Source of the DNA: Oxytricha trifallax
Lineage: Eukaryota > Ciliophora > Spirotrichea > Sporadotrichida > Oxytrichidae
Assembly: GCA_000711775.1 (NCBI GenBank)
Contig: ARYC01001529.1
Location: forward strand, 22,289 to 86,288
Direction of reading: 5' to 3'
Length of the DNA stretch: 64,000 nucleotides
The notes below the pieces were generated by a model. The model did no database searches and was not told where the DNA came from. It saw only the letters and a list, made by a program, of their open reading frames with translations. A program made the position numbers and the translations under genes. Positions 22,562 to 33,231 of the stretch are shown piece after piece (positions within the stretch are counted from its first letter, which is position 1; each line of letters starts with the position of its first letter).

Positions 22562-24125
22562 ATTTCATTATAAGAAATAGCAAACTAATTAAATGAGAGT
22601 AATTTTTATTAGAAAAACATGATCATAATTTATTGCTTGTTGACTACTTTTATCTTATTTACAGACAAATACTAGGAATAGCTGGAGTTGCTGCTTCTTA
22701 AGCTTAAATCCTGATCCTTACCCTTGACACCCAAGAAATTCTTAGCTTTGATTTACTTTTTCTCCTCTAAATCAGAATCCAGGATTTTCTGCCCATTGAC
22801 TTTGATGCTTGGATTAGACCTTTTCTTTTTCTCTAAGTTTTTGCTTCCATGATTTGATGAATTGTTTGAACTTGGTATTTTTGACTTTCCTTTCTTTATT
22901 CTCTCTCTGGAATTAGAATGGGATTATTTAACTGCATTTTCATTTAAGTTTAATGCATTCATATTCAAGGTTGGTTCAATCATGGCTTGATTTAACTACT
23001 TGGATTTATGTCTGTTTTTCTATATTTTCACCTTTTCTACTTCTTTTCTGGCTGTAATCACGCAGTGTTCTTTGCTGATATATAATGTTAATAATTAGCT
23101 ATATCAAATAATTGAGATATACTTTTAAATAAAACCAAAAACACCACAATAAACATTAAATTATAATAAGAAATGTAATTTCTGGAGGAAAGTCTTTGAA
23201 CATCATTCTTGTGATTGCTAATTTGGGTTTGTCCCAAGTTGCAAATATCTTATCTAAGTTTTTCTTCTTGCCCAAAAGCCTTGTGGCTTTATCTTAACAA
23301 AGCATTTCTACATAAAAGGCTTCATCCTGTGGTGATGGATTTATATAACATCCCAAATATTTGAAATAATAATCATTTAAGTTGAAAAATAATTTTAATT
23401 TATTTGAGTTGAATTAAAAAATGAGAAAATTAAAGGTAAATTTTTAATTTAGCAAAGCAGTAGGTGCAATCATTTACATGTCTAATGTAGGACCAGCAGC
23501 ATTATTATCTTTATTGATTAATGGTAATTTTTGAAACTAAAATAATTTAGAGAAATCTAAGATAAAAATGATACAAAATATTTAATTTTATTTATTATCT
23601 GCCTCTCTATCTCTCATAGTTCTCTTCTTGGGACATTTCTTGGCTGACATAGAAAACTGCATCATCTAGACGGTTCTCTGTATCTTGTTATCAATATCCT
23701 TGATTTGTTCTAACTCATTGCCTGGCCACAAACTCTTCAAACTCCTCCATAGATTGTTACTTTTATTATTCTCAAAATCAATGAATTTCATAATTAAATT
23801 ATCTAAAAATTGTGATTATTTTTTTTACTGAGTAATACTAACTTTTTGCATAATTTCGCTTGCTTGCTCGAGTAATCCCTTAAGCGCTTTTAACTGATCA
23901 TCACTCAAATAACTCTCCTCAGCCTGTGATAAATCCTCATAGGCTTATTTCAAAGATGTCATAGAGTATGAAATTAATTGAAATTTAAATGAATATATAT
24001 CTAATTCATAGTATAATCTAATTTATTATTATAAAATTAAATTAAAAAAATAATCATAGAGAAAGAGAGTTATGCAATTTCATCGTTGAATTCCGCTCCT
24101 TTCTTTGAGATTTCGACAACTCTAG
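22558..24125 (-). CDS. Unrecognised Lys-rich protein
   Basis: Minus-strand coding segments ending at TGA 22560-22558. Readable pieces in order: RVVEISKKGAEFNDEIAQLS (about 24.1 kb), MTSLKQAYEDLSQAEESYLS (from 23962), FSMSAKKCPKKRTMRDREAD (about 23.6 kb), DEAFYVEMLCQDKATRLLG and WDKPKLAITRMMFKDFPPEI (about 23.2 kb), then a basic tail with RKRSNPSIKVNGQKILDSD. AT-rich gaps between them are IESs or introns. The first exon may lie further upstream. No domain was recognised. The basic tail suggests a nuclear protein, which is inference. Confidence 0.5.
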
Positions 24126-24458
24126 TGATAATATGAAAATGCTTTTAATTTAAAGTACATAAAGTAAAGCAACATTTGGAAATAATTTAGAATTAATAAT
24201 TTGATTATCAATTATGAATGTCCATAATTTCCATGTTTGAAATATTACAAATTAAAAATTATATAATCTTTAATGAATTAATGTTATTTAAATTCAAACA
24301 ACTCTGATAATATGTTTATAATCATAAATAAATATACTTTCATTCCTAAATCGATTGAGATATTATTTAATAAATCAAGGGAAATTAAAATTTTACTGAT
24401 GTCAATCAAAGCATTAAATATTCTCATTTAATTTATGATTATATTTTATCATTTTTAT

Positions 24459-27400
24459 TCATTCATCATCTTATGGATTCAATTTTCTCCGCTTATTTGT
24501 TTCTGTTTTTTTTTAATTGTCTATTAAATTTAATCCTTTTTTACCAATAATTTTATAGTAAGTACTATATAATCTCAAAATTATAATAGTTTTCTTAGTA
24601 CGAGGAGCGGCTTTCTTCTTGATGGCTGGCTTCTTTTCTTCTACTTTAAGTTCTTCTTTCTCTTCCTCTTCTTGCTCTTCATTATCATCTGCTTCATCAT
24701 CTACTTGTTTCTTTTTATCCTTCACAGTTTTAGATATTTTACTCAATTTACGCTTCTTACTCTGTTTCTCAACCTTAATCTCTTTCTTTTCACTTTTCTC
24801 ATCAATATCCTTTAAATCACTGGCCAAATCTTGATTTGATTTATCATGCTCGCTTTTATTGATGATTTCATCCTCTTGGCTTATTCCCAAGTCTGATAAA
24901 TGAATTGATATGACATCTGAGCTGTCGTTTCCCACCACTACTCTAGTGCTATTCCCTAATTCTTAAACATCAATTGACTCTTCAGCATTACTGGATGATA
25001 AGATATCCTTTCGTATTCTGCGATTATTAGAGAGACCAAACTTTTATTCAATTTATTGAGAGTTATTCATGCTCTATGAGTTCTTAGTTTTCACTCCACT
25101 AGAGCTCAATTGAGAATTTATTGCTGTTTTGGCTTGAATCTAATTACCCTGCTTTTTATTGTTGTTTAAGCTCTGTACCCCATCATATTTCTCCTCACTC
25201 TCGTCATCTGATTGATTTATATCTCTAGACTTGTCATTTTTACTCTCCTCTTAATCTGAGTCTTCAATGTCCTCGTCGAAAGATTAATTATTAGCTGCAT
25301 TTCTGCGTTTACTTGGCTTCTTCACAAATGAGTTGAGATCTTTCTGTTTCTTGAAGAAGTCCTCGATTTTGTTCTTTGTAGCTGGTTACGCAGGAGAGAT
25401 TTTTCTAATAATCACAGGGTTTAGGGTAAAAAATACTTGGCTAATTTAAACATTCAAATTTCGAAGTACCTTTTGACTTAAGTTCCTTGACTTCCTCGAC
25501 ACATTAATCCATTTCAGCTTTCTTAATGTGATACTCAGATATCTTTCCATCAAGAGCATCAGAAACCACTTGAGATTTCTCAGCCAACATTTGAAATAGC
25601 ATCTCATCAACTGTGTCTGGACCGTGTAAGTAGTAAATATTCACACAGTTTTACTGAGAGATTCTGTGAGCTCTGTCCTCTGCTTGAGTCATAATTGATG
25701 GAGTCCAAAACATCTCTGCAAATAATAATTTAATGATTAAATTAAGACAAGGCAAATACTATGGTTGATGCAGCAGTTAAAGTTAATCCTTGAGAACATG
25801 CAGTAATACTAAGTATAGCAATTTTTGTATCATCATCATTTTAAAATTTAGTGACTCTATCATGTCTATGGTCTACGTTAGTCTTTCCATCGATCCTAAT
25901 ATAGCCAACCTTGGTTTTCTTAACAAATTCCTCAATGCCATCCATTACAACTTAATGATGAGCGAACACAATAAACTTGCAACTGTTTTGAATTAATGTG
26001 TCCATAAAATCAGTAATACCATCGATTTTACTCTCCCCTGTCAAGCGATAAGCTGACATAAAAGAATTATCGTCTTATTCTTTATTGTTTGCTCTCTGCC
26101 CACTTAAGTATTCAGAGAAGCTTGTGTTATCTGTAATCAAAGTTTAAACGAACTTCTCTACATCTCCTTCATCGTTTTTGAGATTATTCAAGATCTTTTT
26201 GACTTGAGTTACTAACTTAGCATCTGTTTATACTTGAATCTTTTGTCTACGTTTTGGTGGTAATTGATCAAGCACTTCTTTCTTTAAGCGTCTTATCATG
26301 ACACTCTAACTAAGGATGTAATGCAGTTCTTTCGTGCAGCTGTTTCCTGTATAATCCATACCATATGGAGTCTCCTTTGGATTGCAATATCTTGCTGAGT
26401 ACTCTGTGAAGCTGCCAACAATATCTGGACGCAAGATTTTCATAAGATTGTAGATTTCATATGGTCTGGAGAGCATAGGAGTTCCACTAATTAGAATCAC
26501 TCTTTTCGCTTTGGTTAATATTGGCATTAGATGTTTGCTTCTCTTTGAATCCCTACTTTTAAGGTAAAATTTAATCTATAAATGGTTCACTATTATGTCT
26601 TTTAATAATAATGGGCTTCATCTGCTATACAAATTTTGAACTTTTTGGCATCTATTTCTTCATGCCTTTTCTGAGCCAAATCATAAGACATTATAAATAT
26701 GCAAGCATCTGGACTCCATTGATCTGTTCCTTTTTTAAACATTTATATATCCTTTTCCTTGATTGTCGGGATCCACTTCATGATTTCATCTTTCCATGTA
26801 TATCTCAATATAATTCCTTAAAAATATATTTATAAATTAGTTTTAAAGCTAAATTTTAAACTTATAAAATTAAATCATAAGAATATGAAAAAATAGATAA
26901 TACGCACAGAAATACTATGATAAATATTTTATTATTTTTATTTTTAAGTATAAAAAATTATCTCATTATTTTTTTTCTAATTAAATAATCATATGATTTA
27001 ATAAACTAGAACCTAAATTCACAAGAAAACAAAATAAAATATAATTTATAATTATTAAAGTGAGATCGAAAAAATAATGTATAAAAACGTAGTAGACGAA
27101 TTAAAATTAACTAAAACTCTTATGATAGAAAATAAAATATATGAAAATAATTAAATTTTTGTAATTTAAGACAATTTTTATTTAAAAAATAGTAGAATCA
27201 TTTAAATATTGTTTTTTTTTTATTTATTTAGAAAAAGAAAGATAAATATTTTGTTTTGTGATGATTTATTGCATGCGGTAATTGATTGAAAAACTTAGCA
27301 GTTTTAAAAAAAATGATTTATCATAATAATAGAGTAAGTTTGATTATTTCTGAATAAATTTCAAAAAGCAATCATCACACTGCTTTATTACCACAAAAAA

Positions 27401-29973
27401 CATTTAAACACTTACTATTTTTATACAGTTTTTATATTTTTAATGATGAAGGAGCTACAATAAACAAAGGCCAGTCTTGCTTATATCCATATGATATACC
27501 AATGGCTTGTATAGTTTTACCAACACCCATTTCATCTCCCAGAAGCAGTCTTCCAAATCTCGAGAAGCCGAATTCAATACCCTTCTTCTAAAACTCATAT
27601 AGATTTTCGAGAATTTTTGGGGGTAAGCTTTCGACTTTCAATTTTAGGCGAACTTCAGGTTCGTAATTCAAACCCAGAGATTTTAGTTTCTTGTTGCCAA
27701 CTGTGAAAGGTATTGAATTCTTGGCTAACTCATAGGCAAACTCAGGTATGTCTGCAATAAAAAGGTGATTCCTAATACAATATCAGTCTTTTATTTACAA
27801 AGAGTGGGGATATAATAGATTTGTTGTGCAATTTGAATACCTCTTGTAATACAGAGTTACCCAATTTCTTCTAAAACTCTATCGTACATATCCTTTCTCA
27901 CAAACCACTCTCTACTCTGAGCGTCATACCGAGCATCTGGGAGTGCTTTGATTTTATCTTTAATGTCTGGATCGTAGAAATTCTCAAACTTCAATGCAAT
28001 AGTGTTTGGTCCTACGGGGGGGGGGTCTAAGTCGGTGCAAAAATTTTTTCAAAATCCTAAGTCGGTGCAAAATTTTTTTTCTCAAAAACATCAAAATCCC
28101 TAAGTCGGTGCATGATCAATTTTTGACATTATTGATATATTTTATCATCCTGCCCCACATAAAAAGTATCATTATTAACTAAAATTTTAGTCTCAGCTTC
28201 TGAATCGAACTCCTTCATTAAATTTTGATCATAGGACACTTAAAATATTATTACAAAAATATTTTTTTTTCTGTGACAGATATTTGTATAAGTAGAATAA
28301 AAAACATTATTTTAATATCTAATTAGTCAGTAAGCAACAAAATTGGGGATTAAGAACATCATAATTATTCACTAAATTTAATGATGTTTGACCATATTAT
28401 AAAACTCTTGACTCAATTAATTGTCTTTTTTTAAATACACTTATCAATATGTACGAGTTTTTATAATATGGTCAAACATCATTAAATTTAGTGAATAATT
28501 ATGATGTTCTTAATCCCCAATTTTGTTGCTTACTGACTAATTAGATATTAAAATAATGTTTTTTATTCTACTTATACAAATATCTGTCACAGAAAAAAAA
28601 ATATTTTTGTAATAATATTTTAAGTGTCCTATGATCAAAATTTAATGAAGGAGTTCGATTCAGAAGCTGAGACTAAAATTTTAGTTAATAATGATACTTT
28701 TTATGTGGGGCAGGATGATAAAATATATCAATAATGTCAAAAATTGATCATGCACCGACTTAGGGATTTTGATGTTTTTGCGAAAAAAAATTTTGCACCG
28801 ACTTAGGATTTTGAAAAAATTTTTGCACCGACTTAGACCCCCCCCCCGGTCCTACTATAATGATAATATATTTATTCTTAAAATCAAGTAAGTTCTTCAG
28901 AGATATTGTAGAGATTAAATTTTTAGAAACTATTGTTATATTATATTTAATTATAACTCAATGAAGATAAGTTTTTGTCCGCCATTTGATTTCCTGCTTT
29001 TGCCACTTCCCCCAGAATATGCGCGATTACCGCCTCCCCAACCATTTCCTTTCTTGAATGGATTGTACGACGAAACCGCATTTTATATTAAATAGAAACA
29101 CACGATATTAAGGAAAATGAAAAAACTTAAAAACAATCATACTATTTATTATTATGAATATTTTTCCTGAACAACTGAGAAGTATCAAACTCCTTTGCAC
29201 CACTTTTGCTTTTACTTCTTCTGCCATCTGAATTTTGAATTTGGTCGAAGTTGTTGAATGATGTTGATTTGAAATTTGACTCCAAACTTTTCTGAATATT
29301 CTTTTCTTACTCCCTTTTAGTGGTTGGGGAGATAAACTTGAACATATATTTATTATTCTTTAAAATTTAGTAAAAAATATTACGCTCATTAATACTTTAT
29401 CAATATTTCGATGACTATATTGTAATTATTATATAATGAGTAGGTTTATTTCTCTGTTTGAATAAATCCTAAGACTTCGACTGATTAACAAACTCTTTCA
29501 CGTAGTTTCTCGGTTTATCTGTTGCTGGTATGTTACTTTCTAATGATTAAGGAATAAATCTTGGGTTGTTTTGTTGCTACTGCTGAGGCTGATTTCCTTA
29601 ATGCTACCCTGATGTTAATATTTTTAATATAATAATTAAATATTTATTATCATTTTATATGATGGATTGTTTGATTAGTTTAGTTAATTATTGCGATTAC
29701 TGCCTGGGTTATTTGAGTTTGCTTACTATTAAGGAACTTTAGGCTATATCTGAAAGCCAGACTTTTATTCTAATTATTTGAATTTATTAAACTTATCATA
29801 AAATGAGAATGAAAACCATAAAATACAAATCTAAATAATTCTTGCTTAGGAGGCTAAGCAATAAACGAATTGTTATTTGAATTAGAGGGCTGAGCAAACG
29901 AAGTGTTTAGACTGGAAGCTCCACTCTTAGTATTTGCTAATAATTGCAAATATTTCTCGTAAGGAGTTGCCAT
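24459..29973 (-). CDS. SNF2-family annealing helicase, SMARCAL1/HARP-like
   Basis: Minus strand, ATG at 29973 (MATPYEKYLQLLANTKSG), stop TGA at 24461-24459. Order: Asn/Gln-rich N-terminus; HARP-like domain (NTIALKFENFYDPDIKDKIK, DARYDAQSREWFV, about 27.9-28.0 kb); SNF2 ATPase with LLLGDEMGVGKTIQA (Walker A), WPLFIVAPSS, CIADEAH (DEAH box), VILISGTPMLSRPYEIYNL; helicase C with QAEDRAHRISQ (motif VI, about 25.67 kb); and an acidic/Lys-rich tail (24.46-25.4 kb). The family rewinds DNA at stalled forks; nuclear location is inferred. The germline copy is split by IESs (one at 26810-27444) and by a palindromic element at 28016-28847 sitting inside the HARP coding sequence. Clean removal with one GGTCCTAC copy gives IIVGPNTIALKF in frame. 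Confidence 0.85.
26810..27444. other. Long IES in the SNF2 gene (pointer AAT)
   Basis: AT-rich 635-bp insert without coding potential between WPLFIVAPSS and RYTWKDEIMKWIP. A 3-bp repeat AAT (26807-26809 and 27442-27444) lets the join read SSLRYTWKDE. The pointer is short, so the boundaries may be off by a few bases. Confidence 0.6.
28016..28847. mobile_element. 832-bp palindromic (foldback) element with 8-bp target duplication
   Basis: Inverted arms 28016-28407 and 28455-28847 are almost identical over about 392 bp, around a 47-nt loop. The ends are G10 on the left and C10 on the right. Each arm carries three copies of TAAGTCGGTGCA (28028, 28058, 28101; reverse copies at 28751, 28794, 28824). 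GGTCCTAC flanks the element directly on both sides (28008-28015 and 28848-28855). No protein is encoded. The insertion lies within the HARP coding region, and removal plus one 8-bp copy restores the frame. The 8-bp duplication fits hAT-, P- or related DNA transposons, but the termini match none I recognise. Confidence 0.9.
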
Positions 29974-30197
29974 TTAAATTTTGACTTAAAATTACAATAT
30001 CAACAAACTAAAATATTTAAATTTATTCTTTATAAATTGGTTGCTGTATAAGTCTTACAAACCAAACTATATAATTATGAAAAATTTAATTGATTGAATA
30101 ATAAAAAATTAAAAGGATATGAATAGCAATTTTGTATAAATTTCCATATTTAAAAAGAGATATTGCTTCTTATATGATATTATCTCGCATCAAATCA

Positions 30198-31144
30198 TCA
30201 ATACTTTGTGATAACATGCGAATCATCACTATCAAACAGTAGTTTCTTGATTAATCCATTTTACACTTCAAGAGCGGTCTTATTACAATATAGGAAGCGT
30301 TGCTCCTATCCACCGTGTTACAAAGCTAAACTTCTCACTAAATGTCCGTGAGTAACTATGATATGCTGCATTATTTTTTGTATTTCTTATTTAAAAAGCA
30401 TCTATTACATTTGATAAAATAATATGTAAAACTCGCTTATCTGACTGAGAATATTTGGCAGCCAAGTTTTAAGCGATTCCAAGCACTCTATTTAGAACAA
30501 TTTCATTATCTTCTGGAAACATCTATTCAATGTCATTTTGCTAGTAATCTCTAACAAACTTGTAAGTCATTCCATTTAGGTATTTCTAACTTATCTCTTC
30601 TTAAGAATACTTGTTGATTAAAAGTCTTGGGATAGGGTTTTAGTGGTTGTATGATGAACTCTCTAAGTATTCTCTATAATCATAGTTTATTGGGATGTGG
30701 TTAATTCCAATTTGTCTCGCAATATTAATAAAATCAGACTAATTAATTAGATTCAATATGCAATTATGAGCAATATTGGCTGAAGTCATGATAACTCTAA
30801 GAAAAGGACTAGACTCAATTAAAATTTCTTCAAAATTGCCAGTTTTTATGTATTCTTTCAAAAATTAACCAGTTTCAATAGCTTGTTATTCACCAATTGG
30901 AGTTAACTGGGCATCATACCTCTCTTCAAATTAGATGTTTCTCTCTGGATGTTTATCCGCTCTTTCCCCATGCCTAAACTTAATTATTAAAAGTCACAAT
31001 TATATCTCTTTATTTATTTTTGTATTGCATTTTAAATAATCATTTATTAAGTTTAATAAACATAATTTCACAGGTTGGTCCATTTTAAAGTGAAGAATAT
31101 TCCTAATTATCACTTTTAGATAAAAATTCTTGACTTATTTCCAT
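30198..31144 (-). CDS. Histidine-phosphatase (phosphoglycerate-mutase-like) protein 1
   Basis: Minus strand, ATG at 31144, TGA at 30200-30198. The N-terminal catalytic motif is IKFRHGERADKHPERN and the C-terminal one is IVTHGHLVRS. The middle contains EILIESSPFLRVIMTSANIA, typical of branch-2-like histidine phosphatases (the Sts/UBASH3 and phosphoglycerate-mutase superfamily). An IES at 30986-31067 separates CEI from KFRHGERAD. The sequence DYREYLESSSYNHQNPIPR follows the core. The tail ends FDSDDSHVITKY. Its neighbour on the left is a paralog with the same layout. Substrate unknown. Confidence 0.8.
30986..31067. other. 82-bp IES, pointer TAATT
   Basis: TAATT at 30981-30985 and 31063-31067. 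Removal joins TGTGAAATTA to AGTTTAGGCAT and gives CEIKFRHGER. Confidence 0.75.
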
Positions 31145-31375
31145 TAAATAAAATAAATAAATTATATTAAAGCATTAAGGTGACATAATTATAAAAACAA
31201 TGAAATTAAAGAAATAGCTTTATATCACAAACTAAATATGTTTTTAAACCTCATTATTTTTATGTTTATAATCTGTAGATCAATAACTACTTTGGTATTT
31301 CAACCTAAATATAATTTTAAATGATTACTTCTACTTCTCAATTTAAAATGAGTTACAAACTTCTAATTAAAATGC

Positions 31376-32839
31376 TCAATCGTGCCATCTAGTTTTTGTC
31401 TTGGTCTTTACATGACGATCATCACAATCAAATACAAGCTTTTTCAGCTTTCCATTATATATTCTTATACCGCTTATGCAACAATAAGTCATTTCCCCCT
31501 GTCTACCGCCCAATATTTAAGCTGCTAACCATACTGGATGGAAATGGGGAATAGATTTAAATATAAAAATTATAAAATCATTTATATTTGATTAAAAGTT
31601 AAGCGAATATTGAGAATGGATTATTCTATCCCATAAAAATGAGTAATAACTACTTTTAATACTCTTCTCTACGGTTACAATTCTTTGGTATATTTGCAAA
31701 ATTGATGGATGGTATTTTAAACTCTGTTATGACATTTACGATATTTTTAGAATAAAGTGAATTGTAATTAATAATAAAATATAGAAATAAACAATTTAAA
31801 ACATGTCTGATCAGAGTGCTCTGTGTCATTCAACAAAAATCTAAGTTACAAAAAACATATCTAACATTTTATTTTTACAGGGGTTGCACCTGGTAAGACT
31901 TAGGGCGTCAACGAAGAGGAACTTCAAGAAGTCATACAAAGAAGGGCAAACAATTTAAGATTTTCGATGATGACAGTGAAGATGAGGAGGAAGATGAAGA
32001 TGAAACGTTTTTTTGTTAGATTTACTATTACTACAATTACTATTGTTATTATTCTAAATTCATTTTCTAATTCACTTTATTTTATTTAAAAAGCATCATG
32101 ATTATTACTCGCTTTCAGGGTACATTTTATTTGGAGTTGTTCTATCAAGTGCTTTAGACTCATCTGTCTCTTAAAAGTCTACTCCCACTAGGTAATTTTG
32201 AACCAAATAGTCCTTATCTTTGTTAATAAAGAGTAAGTTTGGAATAGGGTCTTGCCCTGAGAAACAACTTGGATGCATTATTTCTCTGTGATTGTATGAA
32301 ACTGTTATCTTTGGAATCTTTAAATTGAAATATTTAAAATATTTTCTAATAGAAATCTGAAATTTATAAAATTCAAGCTATTTTTTGCTAATCATTATAA
32401 AATACTAATTAATGCTTAGTTATTTGGCTATTTAAGCTGCTGTCATCATAACTCTTAAAAACGGGCTACTCTCTAGAATGACTTCCTCAAATTTATTCTC
32501 TTCTATGTAAGACTTAAGAAAAAGTCCAGTCTCCTTTGCCTGTTAAATTCCAATTTACGTGAGATGAGCATCGTCCATAAATTCTATCGGTTTCCCATTT
32601 TCTTCTAAATGCTTATCAGCTCGCTCTCCATGTCTTATGAACAGAATCTTTGCTTTTATTAAGTATAAAATTTGGTAAATTAGGGGGGGCGACTCTAGCA
32701 TCCATAAATGAATGGGATTCCAGGCATTATAAAAAGAAATATAAAAAATCTCGCATCTTTAATCTTCATTAGAAAATTTCCTTGGAATAGGAATTTCGGC
32801 ACTTCCACCACTCGCAGCTTTATTTCCCATACTTTGCAT
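31376..32839 (-). CDS. Histidine-phosphatase-like protein 2
   Basis: Minus strand, ATG at 32839 (MQSMGNKAASGGSAEIPIPR), TGA at 31378-31376. After an IES at 32650-32751 it reads CEILFIRHGERADKH. Then come GKPIEFMDDAHLTQIGIQQA, VILESSPFLRVMMTAAQIA, NHREIMHPSCFSGQDPIPN and the second His motif KVVITHFYGIEQS. It ends VFDCDDRHVKTKTKTRWHD. The overall plan matches the paralog at 30198-31144, including the IES position, but the Arg after the second His is not obvious (GIEQ instead of LVRS), so catalysis may be altered. AT-rich gaps at about 31.75-32.08, 32.34-32.37 and 31.56-31.6 kb are IESs or introns. Confidence 0.75.
31803..32035 (+). other. Short plus-strand acidic coding-like segment inside a gap of the second phosphatase gene
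   Basis: MSDQSALCHSTKIQ is followed by a possible 36-nt intron (GTTACA...TTACAG). After it, one frame ends in IFDDDSEDEEEDEDET before TTTTTT. The frames on the two sides of the proposed intron do not match simply. It may be a stray MDS of another gene or chance. Confidence 0.25.
32650..32751. other. 102-bp IES, pointer AATCT
   Basis: AATCT at 32645-32649 and 32747-32751. Removal joins TGCGAGATT to CTGTTCATAAG and gives CEILFIRHGERAD, the same protein position as the IES in the neighbouring paralog. Confidence 0.8.
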
Positions 32840-33231
32840 AAATTGAAAGTAAAATTCAAACTAAAATCGACTTTTAAGTTTTGTTGCTTTATCTAATTCA
32901 ATTATTAATAGATTACTGCATTTTTAATTTATAGTGAGTAAATTTAGCTTTGTAAACATATGTATAATTTGAGAATGCATTAATTGAAATTTAATTGACT
33001 GAATAACCATAACTTAATATTTAATATATTATCTCAATTATTTTTTTTGGATTTTCTTTTATCTTTAAGGCCTTTAATTTTACTATTTTTCCCTAAATTT
33101 TATTATAAATAAATTGAAAAATAAAAATTTCTTATTTTCTTGTCAATTTTGAAAAATTAGTGACATTATTTTTAATTTTATTTATGTTAAATAATTTAAA
33201 TTTAATGAAACTCAGAATTAAGTATATCAAT

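Noticed and set aside
24619-24834. Ser/Phe-rich plus-strand frame
   Set aside because: Antisense shadow of the Lys/Glu-rich tail of the SNF2 protein.
32708-32896. Plus-strand short frame near the second phosphatase gene
   Set aside because: It overlaps the minus-strand first MDS and IES of that gene, whose join gives the conserved RHGERAD context.
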